Assembly: GCA_903923915.1 (NCBI GenBank)
Contig: CAIXZI010000475.1
Coordinates: forward strand, 1-5,445
Length of the DNA stretch: 5,445 nt
DNA from: an uncultured Bacteroidota bacterium
GTDB taxonomy: Bacteria > Bacteroidota > Bacteroidia > B-17B0 > Aurantibacillaceae
Direction: 5' to 3'
Of this stretch, positions 1-5,445 are shown piece by piece (position 1 is the stretch's first letter; each line of letters starts with the position of its first letter). Both the position numbers and the translations under genes were made by a program. The notes below the pieces were generated by a model. It did not search any database. It was not told the origin of the DNA and saw only the letters and a list, made by a program, of their open reading frames with translations.

Positions 1-35
1 ACGGCAGCTTGCTACAATCCCTAACGCATATAAAC

Positions 36-62
36 AAAAAAGGCCGCAAAAAATGCAGCCTT
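36..62 (-). terminator. Rho-independent terminator of rplS
   Basis: On the minus strand an 8-bp stem (AAGGCTGC pairing with GCGGCCTT, including one G-U wobble) closes a 7-nt A/T loop and runs directly into six T residues. It begins 23 nt after the rplS stop codon. The wobble pair forms only in minus-strand RNA (the plus strand would have a C-A mismatch), so the structure is oriented for rplS transcription. This is seen directly in the sequence. Confidence 0.85.
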
Positions 63-85
63 CTTATAGATATTATTTTGTTGAA

Positions 86-457
86 TTATTTTGCAACTAC
101 TTCTCTTACTCCTAATTTTTCTTTAATACGAGCTGCTTTACCGGTTAAGTTACGTAAGTAGAATAATTTTGCTCTACGAACTTTACCAACTTTACCAATT
201 TCAATTTTCTCAATAAATGGAGATGCAATCGGAAAAATACGCTCTACACCTACTCCGTTAGAAATTTTACGAACGGTAAAACTTGCTGTAGCTCTTTCGT
301 TTTTACGTTGAATTACAACACCGGTAAATAACTGTGTACGTTCTTTTTCACCCTCTTTAATTTTGTAGTGTACAGTAACTGTATCACCAGCTTTAAAGTT
401 TGGATGTGCAACCTCTGGGGTTAATTGTTTTTTTACAAAATCAAGTAATAAACTCAT
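86..457 (-). CDS. rplS: 50S ribosomal protein L19
   Basis: This is a structural protein of the large ribosomal subunit, near the interface with the 30S subunit. The 123-residue product is close to the usual 115-120 residues of bacterial L19. The family signature is clear: an N-terminal helix, a basic SH3-like barrel (TGVVIQRK at about 45-52, [10 protein letters not shown] at 68-77) and the conserved [11 protein letters not shown] segment at 92-102. The extra residues are a short C-terminal tail (GVREVVAK). The ATG start fits the family N-terminus; the upstream sequence is A-rich without a strong Shine-Dalgarno motif, as is usual in Bacteroidota. The gene seems to be its own transcription unit: a 222-nt gap and an inverted repeat separate it from the YHYH gene, and a terminator follows it. 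Its leader contains a possible hairpin. The usual rplS neighbours in other phyla (rpsP, rimM, trmD) are absent. Confidence 0.97.
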   Translation of the reverse strand: MSLLLDFVKKQLTPEVAHPNFKAGDTVTVHYKIKEGEKERTQLFTGVVIQRKNERATASFTVRKISNGVGVERIFPIASPFIEKIEIGKVGKVRRAKLFYLRNLTGKAARIKEKLGVREVVAK

Positions 458-503
458 GACTTCTTTTTATTTTAAATTAAATTTTCAGCATTCGTTGCTT
501 TGT

Positions 504-529
504 GCATCCAGCGGCTAAAAACGGACTGC
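504..529 (-). promoter_or_regulatory. Possible hairpin in the rplS leader
   Basis: In the minus-strand leader of rplS, GCA(G)TCC at 529-523 can pair with GGATGC at 509-504, giving a 6-bp stem with one bulged G. A shorter GCA/TGC stem (GCAACGAATGC) lies about 5 nt downstream. The start codon follows about 46 nt after the first hairpin. Ribosomal protein leaders that bind their own product are well known, and L19 leaders exist in some phyla, so an autoregulatory role is possible. I see only the stem; no conservation data are available to me. Confidence 0.3.
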
Positions 530-536
530 GAATATA
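529..536 (-). promoter_or_regulatory. Weak candidate -7 promoter box for rplS
   Basis: The minus strand reads TATATTCG, one mismatch from the Bacteroidota -7 consensus TAnnTTTG, about 70 nt before the rplS start codon. I find no good -33 TTTG box at the expected distance upstream, so this is a tentative call. If correct, transcription starts just before the leader hairpin. Confidence 0.25.
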
Positions 537-593
537 GTTAAATTTTTAATTCGGTCGGATTTTTTGTTGTTTTTATAAGAAAACGGCATTTCA

Positions 594-661
594 GTCATTC
601 TGAGCCTTTAGAAGAATGTGTGGGCATGGCAACGCACATATTTCGACAAGCTCAATATGAC
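594..661. repeat. Imperfect inverted repeat, REP-like intergenic element
   Basis: Two arms of about 30 nt face each other around a short centre. The left arm begins GTCATTCTGAGC and the right arm, read on the other strand, begins GTCATATTGAGC. Roughly 22 of 30 positions match, ending in ATGTGTG / ATGTGCG. The core GTCAT..TGAGC...GAA resembles a dispersed intergenic palindrome that I recall from many Bacteroidota genomes; this recognition is from memory. It lies 18 nt beyond the YHYH stop codon, so it could also end or stabilise that transcript, but it has no clear T-run. Confidence 0.6.
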
Positions 662-679
662 CATTCCTAAGAAGATTCC

Positions 680-1984
680 TTAATCCTCAGTAATCATAAT
701 GCGTTTTACCATTTTACTGCCATTACTTTCAAAATTTATCATGTAAATACCTGTGCTTAAATACTTTAAAGGTAAAGCAACCTTATTCTCATACTGTTTT
801 GCTCTATATAGCTGATTTACAAGCACTCTACCTTGGTAATCCATGATTTTTACAGTTAAATCGTGTGAGTTATCTGCCACCTGAAACTGCAAAGTATTAT
901 CTTCAATAGGGTTTGGAAACACATTTATATCATACGAAAAAGTGTTGTATTCAGTAATGCCGGTAGCTGCCACAGTATATTGTGTAGCTCCTGTAGGAAC
1001 TGTGTTGCTTCCGCCACTTGGGCCTGTATTTCCCGAAGCAACTGTGCCATAATATTTCGGGCCTAAAACATACGGATATGCGGGGTTGCCCGAAGCATCA
1101 ATGGTTACAAAGTAGGCATAAGTACCTGATGGATACTCTGGTGTAACACAAAACCTACCATTGTATTGATCTAAATCTCCCGAACCTGCTGAATAAACAT
1201 AATCTTCTAAAAACGTACCAGCATAATACGTGCTTGCTTGTCCGGAAATTGTAACTGTTGTTGACATAGAAGGCCCAGATGCACGTGTAGTAGCCGTTGT
1301 AAGTGTGTAACTTGGAGTCATTCTTTTAATAGCACCTGTGCCGTTAGTATTTGTATAAGCATACGGCCCATAAATAGGGAAGCCATCAAATGCATAACCA
1401 ATAATTGGCGAATGCGTAGTTGTGTTGGTAGAAGCAAATAAACATTTTGGTATTACGTGGTTATGATACGTACCTGTTTGGTTTGGATGCCCTAAGCAAG
1501 CATCAAAACTTACGCCTTCAAAAATGTACGCGTTTCTGTTCCATGTACCAGAACCCTGTGCTATCGCTCCAGTTGAGTTATTCCAATAATATCCATCCAT
1601 ACCGTTAAAAATGCCTGTGCCATTGCTCCAAACCCCAATTAAACCTAAACCCGTAGTTGTTTTGGTACCAGTATTATTTGCTGGAGTTAATGTAAATTTC
1701 CAGGTTTTGTTTTGAGCGCTTGGCGTATTTGGATTGCTGTTCCAAGGACCAACATTATAACTTGGCACACCCTGACTTTTTACATACGCATCTGTTGACG
1801 TGTAATAAACAGACTGAACATCGGCTGCAATAGTACCATAATGAGGCGTTGTGCAAGTTGGACAGTTATACCCTGTTGCGTTAGTTGTATTAATTACCCA
1901 AGATGTTATTACCGGATTTGTTTGTGCATTGCTTGTAAAATTCAGAACGAAAACTACAAATGCTGCTGATATTATTTTTTTCAT
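680..1984 (-). CDS. Secreted YHYH-domain protein with T9SS type A sorting domain
   Basis: The 434-residue product has an N-terminal signal peptide (MKKIISAAFVVFVLNF..., likely cut after A20). A YHYH domain spans about residues 110-295. Its landmarks are GVWSNGTGIFNGMDGYYWN at 117-135, GTYHNHVIP at 171-179 (the eponymous motif, here Y-H-N-H), IGYAFDGFPIYGPYAY at 195-210, and LDQYNGRF at 271-278 followed by GTYAYFVT at 287-294. A Ser/Thr/Gly-rich linker (about 312-345) leads to a T9SS type A sorting domain starting at NVFPNP (354-359) and ending KMVKRIMITED. The protein is therefore expected outside the cell or on its surface. The biochemical role of YHYH proteins is not settled; the clustered His, Tyr and a CPTC pair (C41, C44) with nearby H48 would suit metal binding, which is inference. 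It is last in a same-strand cluster, 157 nt after the arylsulfotransferase-like gene, with a peroxidase remnant in the gap. The ATG start is supported by the signal peptide directly after it. Confidence 0.9.
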   Translation of the reverse strand: MKKIISAAFVVFVLNFTSNAQTNPVITSWVINTTNATGYNCPTCTTPHYGTIAADVQSVYYTSTDAYVKSQGVPSYNVGPWNSNPNTPSAQNKTWKFTLTPANNTGTKTTTGLGLIGVWSNGTGIFNGMDGYYWNNSTGAIAQGSGTWNRNAYIFEGVSFDACLGHPNQTGTYHNHVIPKCLFASTNTTTHSPIIGYAFDGFPIYGPYAYTNTNGTGAIKRMTPSYTLTTATTRASGPSMSTTVTISGQASTYYAGTFLEDYVYSAGSGDLDQYNGRFCVTPEYPSGTYAYFVTIDASGNPAYPYVLGPKYYGTVASGNTGPSGGSNTVPTGATQYTVAATGITEYNTFSYDINVFPNPIEDNTLQFQVADNSHDLTVKIMDYQGRVLVNQLYRAKQYENKVALPLKYLSTGIYMINFESNGSKMVKRIMITED

Positions 1985-2020
1985 GATGGTTGGTTTTTAT
2001 AATTAGACGATAGAAATAAA

Positions 2021-2159
2021 TTAATCCTTCGCTGTTACCGAAATATTTTGTCGGAATGGAAGATTGTACATAAAAGCCTTATCCGTAAATGTTTTTAAGA
2101 AAGCAAGTAAATCTTTTTTCTCGTCTTTACTAAGATTGATTTTATTTTTTAATGGTTTT
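2021..2159 (-). pseudogene. Remnant of a second di-heme cytochrome c peroxidase (C-terminal fragment)
   Basis: Translating the minus strand from 2159 to the TAA at 2023-2021 gives about 45 residues, beginning KPLKNKINLSKDEKK and ending FRQNISVTAKD. They match the last 43 residues of the intact peroxidase (KQLKNKINLTKEEKK ... FRQNISVTAL) with only conservative changes apart from Q to P twice and the tail. At DNA level 2030-2159 aligns without gaps to 3865-3994, with about 16 mismatches counted by eye (about 88% identity). The similarity stops abruptly at 2159/2160, inside the arylsulfotransferase-like gene, whose last codons (TIKK and stop) lie in the fragment in another frame. No heme motif or start remains, so it cannot make a peroxidase. 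It is best read as the tail of a lost paralogue that once preceded the YHYH gene. Confidence 0.85.
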
Positions 2160-3800
2160 CTTAATAAAAACATATTGATTATTAGTTGTAACTTTTATAA
2201 AGTATACGCCACTTGGATACTCGGATAAATCTATTTGAAAATTGGTTGAAGCGCTTAGACAAACTATTTGCCCTAAAGAATTAATTATTTGAATTGATTT
2301 AATAGTTTCCCCATTAGTTATAGCTATCGTACAATAATTCTCAACGGGGTTTGGAAAAACAAGTATATTTTCAATAGATTTATTTACCTTATTTATATCC
2401 GTAGTTAAATTACAGGTATAATTATATGGATTTAATTCAATTGGATTTCCAGATATTAAAGTTTTACCCGTAAATCCTTGATAGGAATAGGGATAAAAAA
2501 CGCAACGAAATACCTGTGTTGACGTACCAGTGCTGCCTTGAGAAATAGGCCCAGTAGAAGAAACTGGATTAATATATTCCCATACTTTATTTTTCATCGA
2601 ATCTATCTCAAAAAAATCACCAGTTGTTGCCGCATCTATTAATGTATTACCATTAGATAAGCGTTGTGCGCTTCCCATACTTTGTGTATAAAAGCTCGAG
2701 GGAACAGTAGCCATGTAAGTCCAGTCTAAAGCGGTTGGGTTAAAGGCTTGCCCTGTTGTTATTGAATAATTTCCGGATGCATCTACGGGTGGCGTTATAA
2801 TATCAATTGAGGAAGAATTTCCGGTTGGTCTTCCGTTTCCATTATTAAAAATCATGATTTTTCCCCCGTCTTTATACCCTTGTGGAATCCACGTTGGATT
2901 ATGTTGCAAAAATAATTTTTGATCAGAAACCGTTCCTCTATTATACGATTGTGGATTTCCCCATCTATAAAGAAAATCGCCTCCCTTTCCATGTGCACCA
3001 CCGGAATGAGAAGCTGCTTCTACTGTTGTTGTACTATGATCAATTATATATATTTCACTTAAATTATGAAAACTAAACATAACCTGATCTAATGTTGGAT
3101 TATAAGTAATTGCATTTTGGTGAAGCCAATCAGAAGATGTTGCTGTATTATTTGCATTAAAATTTAGGTTCAATAATTCGGGATGATTAGCTACTATACC
3201 ATAATTACTTTTTGTATTGTCGTAGTCCTGAACAAGATGATCCATTACATCCCATTGCCACACAATATTTGCAGAATTGGTTCCTACAGGTTGTAATTCA
3301 ATAATTTTTGCAGTCCATAAATTTGTTCCAAGTATAGAGGGGTTTCTTCCGGCTGCAATAGCTGTAGTAGTTGATGTGTTTACCCAAACAGAAACCAAAA
3401 TATTTCCATTTGGTAAAGGATATACATCGTGGTTTTGTGTTTCCGTAGCATCTGAAATAATGTATGACCACAATACATTTCCATTCCAATCTATTCTTTC
3501 TATTTTCCCTCCAGCAGCACCATTACTATTGAAAACTGTACTAACAACAACTTCAGTTCTAAGAATACTACCATCAGAAAGCAGGTATGTTGATAAACCA
3601 GGAGTTTTTCCGCTTTTCCATTGATGCACTTTTTTTCCGCACTTATCAATTAGATAAGTAGTATCTGACCGGATAGGGGCGAAAAAAACGTATCCACTAT
3701 CTAAACTACCAGCACTGTGTTGAATTAAACCAACTGTTGGAGTTTGCCCAAGCACTAATGTTGGTATGCATAGAAGCAATGTGTGAATGATTCTTTTCAT
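2142..3800 (-). CDS. Secreted arylsulfotransferase-like (ASST) protein with T9SS type A sorting domain
   Basis: The 552-residue product has a signal peptide (MKRIIHTLLLCIPTLVLG, probable cleavage before Q19). A beta-propeller-like body follows, with repeated strand motifs such as GKIERIDWNGNVLWSY (98-113) and YPLPNGNILVSVW (127-139). The order of motifs fits bacterial aryl-sulfate sulfotransferases, which transfer sulfate between phenolic compounds through a histidine intermediate. NHDVYPLPNG carries H124, SDWLHQNAITYN carries H227, and LFLQHNPTW carries H300; by motif order these match the three active-site histidines of E. coli AssT. The active-site Arg expected in an 'SxRH' segment is not present: the segment reads VMFSFHNLSEI (240-250). 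Activity on aryl sulfates is therefore uncertain. DFLYRWGNPQSY (275-286) is also typical of this family. The C-terminus, NILVFPNP (478-485) to FIKKTIKK, is a T9SS sorting domain, so the protein is exported. It starts 58 nt after the peroxidase stop, suggesting co-transcription. Its 3' end overlaps a peroxidase remnant. Confidence 0.85.
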   Translation of the reverse strand: MKRIIHTLLLCIPTLVLGQTPTVGLIQHSAGSLDSGYVFFAPIRSDTTYLIDKCGKKVHQWKSGKTPGLSTYLLSDGSILRTEVVVSTVFNSNGAAGGKIERIDWNGNVLWSYIISDATETQNHDVYPLPNGNILVSVWVNTSTTTAIAAGRNPSILGTNLWTAKIIELQPVGTNSANIVWQWDVMDHLVQDYDNTKSNYGIVANHPELLNLNFNANNTATSSDWLHQNAITYNPTLDQVMFSFHNLSEIYIIDHSTTTVEAASHSGGAHGKGGDFLYRWGNPQSYNRGTVSDQKLFLQHNPTWIPQGYKDGGKIMIFNNGNGRPTGNSSSIDIITPPVDASGNYSITTGQAFNPTALDWTYMATVPSSFYTQSMGSAQRLSNGNTLIDAATTGDFFEIDSMKNKVWEYINPVSSTGPISQGSTGTSTQVFRCVFYPYSYQGFTGKTLISGNPIELNPYNYTCNLTTDINKVNKSIENILVFPNPVENYCTIAITNGETIKSIQIINSLGQIVCLSASTNFQIDLSEYPSGVYFIKVTTNNQYVFIKKTIKK

Positions 3801-3858
3801 GGTGGTAGTTGATTTATTTCCTTTAAGACGTTTTATTTGGCAAAAGGTTTAATCAATA

Positions 3859-4905
3859 CTAAAGCGCTGTTACTGAAATATTTTGTCGGAATTGAAGATT
3901 ATACATAAAAGCCTTATCTGTCAAGGTTTTTAAGAAGGCAATCAAATCTTTCTTTTCCTCTTTAGTGAGATTTATTTTATTTTTTAATTGTTTTGCCAGC
4001 GTTGGATTATCTACAATTCCGGATGAATAATGCTCTATCACTTCCTTTAATTTATTAAATCTTCCATCGTGAAAGTAAGGTGCAGAAAATTCTACGTTTC
4101 GTAAAGTAGGCACTTTAAATTTTAATGAATCGCTTGAGTTATGCGTTATTTTCATTCTGCCAATATCTTTAAACGCAGTATCTATGGGCAAGCCATTATT
4201 TTCAAAACTAAAGTTAGTAAACAAAGGTTCGGCATGACAAGAGGCGCAATTCTTTTTAAATAAATTATATCCGTTTAATTCCTGCACAGTAAACGCAACA
4301 TTTTTTTCTTTACGCATTACGCTATCGTATTTTGAATTGCACGAAACCAAATTACTTGTAAACTGTGCCAAGGCTTTTAAAAGTTTTTGTGATGTGATTA
4401 CGCTATCCTTAAATGCAGTATAAAAAAGTTTTTTGTATTTATGAGAGTGGTTTAGTTTTATAAGTACATCGGTTAATTTACTGTTCATCTCCACCGGATT
4501 TGTTATTGGGTTAATGGCTTGCTCTTCTAAACTAGTTACGCCGCCATCCCACATAAAAGAAGTATTCCAAGCTAAATTAATTAATACCGGAGAATTTCGA
4601 GTACCCAACAAACCTTGAATACCATGACTTACCCGATGATCTGCATGTGTAAAAGCTGTAAACGACAAATGACAACTGGCGCAGTTTATGGTACTATCTG
4701 AAGATAAAATTGGGTCGTAAAACAATTCTCTCCCTAATTCAAAACCTTTTAACGTAAGTGGGTTATTTTTAAAATTATACGCAGGTTTTGGCCATCCTTT
4801 AGGAACTATAAATTTAATTTTCTCCTTTCCTAAACGTATTGCTGCAGTAAGTAAAACAAAAACAAGCAATACAAAAAAAATATAAATCAACTTGTTTGTA
4901 CGCAT
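3859..4905 (-). CDS. Membrane-anchored di-heme cytochrome c peroxidase, CCP/MauG superfamily
   Basis: With the start at 4905 the product has 348 residues: an N-terminal hydrophobic anchor (about 6-23, no lipobox Cys) and then two c-type heme domains facing the periplasm. Heme motifs are CASCH at 75-79 and 220-224. Between them MWDGGVTSLEEQA (118-130) to NPVEM gives W119, Q129, P133 and E139. Their spacing of +10, +14 and +20 equals that of W93, Q103, P107 and E113 in MauG (W94, Q104, P108, E114 in the Pseudomonas peroxidase). VPTLRNVEFSAPYFHDGRF (265-283) is the usual second-domain motif. The following LKEVIEHYSSG puts Y293 where classical peroxidases carry the axial Met of the high-potential heme, as in MauG. 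The family reduces hydrogen peroxide or oxidises a partner protein. An in-frame ATG at 5043 would give 394 residues, but it overlaps the upstream gene by 92 nt and puts 46 unlikely residues before the anchor, so the ATG at 4905 is preferred. The upstream gene ends 46 nt before it, and the arylsulfotransferase-like gene follows after 58 nt. Confidence 0.92.
   Translation of the reverse strand: MRTNKLIYIFFVLLVFVLLTAAIRLGKEKIKFIVPKGWPKPAYNFKNNPLTLKGFELGRELFYDPILSSDSTINCASCHLSFTAFTHADHRVSHGIQGLLGTRNSPVLINLAWNTSFMWDGGVTSLEEQAINPITNPVEMNSKLTDVLIKLNHSHKYKKLFYTAFKDSVITSQKLLKALAQFTSNLVSCNSKYDSVMRKEKNVAFTVQELNGYNLFKKNCASCHAEPLFTNFSFENNGLPIDTAFKDIGRMKITHNSSDSLKFKVPTLRNVEFSAPYFHDGRFNKLKEVIEHYSSGIVDNPTLAKQLKNKINLTKEEKKDLIAFLKTLTDKAFMYNLQFRQNISVTAL
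3865..3994 (-). repeat. Intact copy of the peroxidase 3'-end direct repeat
   Basis: This stretch, encoding the last 43 residues of the peroxidase, recurs at 2030-2159 in the same orientation, without gaps and offset by 1,835 nt. The two copies differ at about 16 of 130 positions, many of them synonymous or conservative, so the other copy seems to have been under selection as coding sequence before it was truncated. Confidence 0.85.
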
Positions 4906-4951
4906 ATAAATTAGACGAGAACTTTTAGTAAATCCTTCAATAAGTATGGAA

Positions 4952-5445
4952 TTATTTTTGAGATGATTTTGGAATTGTATCCCAAATGCTTTCCGAAAAG
5001 TTAAGTCGAGAGCTAAATAGGCCAAACACAGTAAAAGCGGCATTTAATATTAGTAAATGAAAAACACAGGCCATGCGGTATAAACTAAAATAACCAGCTT
5101 TAGTATCGGTGGTAAGCAAATGATTAGGCATTAACAGTGTTTCTAAAAGCGTAAATAAAAACAAACAAGCAAATAGGCTTTCAAAATTACGTAAAGCAAA
5201 AAACTTTACACTGCGCCAGTTATTAAATGATTTGCCCCAAGTGTGTATTAAATAATAATTGCCACATAAAGTTTGTGCAAAAAGCATGGCAGGCGCATAG
5301 GCATTAGGGCTTGCAAAAAAAGCAGATGTACTTACAATTTTAAAATGCTTTAAATCTTTTCGATATGTAACATTCAATTCCTTGATTTTTAAAATTGCTT
5401 CGTATGGTATATCACTTGCAGAATGCTGCGATGATAAAAAGAGCA
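4952..5445 (-). CDS. Unrecognised membrane protein, C-terminal part (N-terminus outside the window)
   Basis: The frame is open from the window edge to a stop at 4952, giving 163 visible residues. The true start lies outside: the first start-like codon in this frame (TTG at 5377) is preceded by uninterrupted coding sequence beginning LFLSSQHSASDIPYEAILK. I do not recognise the family. Visible are a soluble start, a weakly hydrophobic stretch (about 49-66), two clear membrane segments (about 88-105, ESLFACLFLFTLLETLLM, and about 124-143, ending FTVFGLF), and a short polar tail ending SIWDTIPKSSQK. The layout would suit the membrane-embedded C-terminus of a glycosyltransferase or another integral membrane enzyme, but no diagnostic motif supports a choice. 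It ends 46 nt before the peroxidase on the same strand, so co-transcription is possible. Confidence 0.65.
   Translation of the reverse strand, partial: LFLSSQHSASDIPYEAILKIKELNVTYRKDLKHFKIVSTSAFFASPNAYAPAMLFAQTLCGNYYLIHTWGKSFNNWRSVKFFALRNFESLFACLFLFTLLETLLMPNHLLTTDTKAGYFSLYRMACVFHLLILNAAFTVFGLFSSRLNFSESIWDTIPKSSQK

Noticed and set aside
2882..3076. Plus-strand 64-codon open frame
   Set aside because: It lies wholly inside the arylsulfotransferase-like gene on the opposite strand, and its translation has no recognisable features.
3298..3489. Minus-strand 63-codon open frame in another frame
   Set aside because: It is contained within the arylsulfotransferase-like gene, with a composition unlike a natural protein.
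3277..3624. Plus-strand 115-codon open frame
   Set aside because: It is antisense to the conserved N-terminal half of the arylsulfotransferase-like gene; it has no family resemblance and is explained by codon bias of the real gene.
3801..3858. Promoter for the arylsulfotransferase-like gene in the gap after the peroxidase
   Set aside because: I found TTTTG on the minus strand but no TA at the right spacing for a Bacteroidota -7 box and no terminator in the gap; read-through from the peroxidase is simpler.
4906..5043. 46-residue N-terminal extension of the peroxidase
   Set aside because: It would overlap the upstream membrane protein gene by 92 nt and place a long non-signal sequence before the obvious N-terminal anchor; the ATG at 4905 starts right at the anchor.
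4952..5377. TTG at 5377 as the start of the upstream membrane protein
   Set aside because: The frame continues without a stop to the window edge with plausible coding sequence, so the TTG is an internal Leu codon and the gene is partial.
1..5445. CRISPR array, tRNA, rRNA or insertion sequence
   Set aside because: I saw no regularly spaced repeats, no tRNA-like cloverleaf or rRNA sequence, and no transposase coding sequence on either strand; the only sizeable repeats are the peroxidase duplication and the inverted repeat at 594-661.

Overview
The window looks like a low-GC Bacteroidota chromosome segment (class Flavobacteriia or a relative; I cannot place it more finely). The evidence is two secreted proteins ending in type IX secretion (T9SS type A, 'FPNP...') sorting domains, AT-rich intergenic DNA, A/T-rich sequence rather than clear Shine-Dalgarno motifs before the starts, and a ribosomal protein L19 of typical length. 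Every supported gene lies on the minus strand, so transcription runs from the right end of the window to the left.

Layout in the direction of transcription: (1) 5445-4952, the C-terminal 163 residues of an unrecognised membrane protein, cut by the window edge. (2) 4905-3859, a membrane-anchored di-heme peroxidase of the CCP/MauG superfamily, with two CASCH heme motifs and a Tyr where classical bacterial peroxidases have an axial Met. (3) 3800-2142, a secreted arylsulfotransferase-like protein with a T9SS domain. (4) 2159-2021, a remnant of a second di-heme peroxidase: about 130 nt, about 88% identical by eye to the 3' end of gene 2. It overlaps the end of gene 3, which takes its last codons and stop from it. 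(5) 1984-680, a secreted YHYH-domain protein with a T9SS domain. (6) 661-594, an imperfect inverted repeat resembling a dispersed REP-like element. (7) 457-86, rplS (ribosomal protein L19), preceded by a leader with a possible hairpin and followed by a convincing rho-independent terminator at 62-36.

Genes 2 to 5 read as a cell-envelope module. The peroxidase stays at the membrane facing the periplasm, and the two large secreted proteins are exported by T9SS. The peroxidase remnant directly upstream of the YHYH gene suggests that the locus once had two 'peroxidase then secreted protein' units and that the second peroxidase was lost. MauG-type enzymes are known to modify partner proteins (MauG on methylamine dehydrogenase, MbnH on MbnP). 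A peroxidase-substrate pairing with one of these secreted proteins is therefore the most interesting hypothesis here, but it is an inference and not shown by the sequence. The rplS gene is a separate housekeeping unit.
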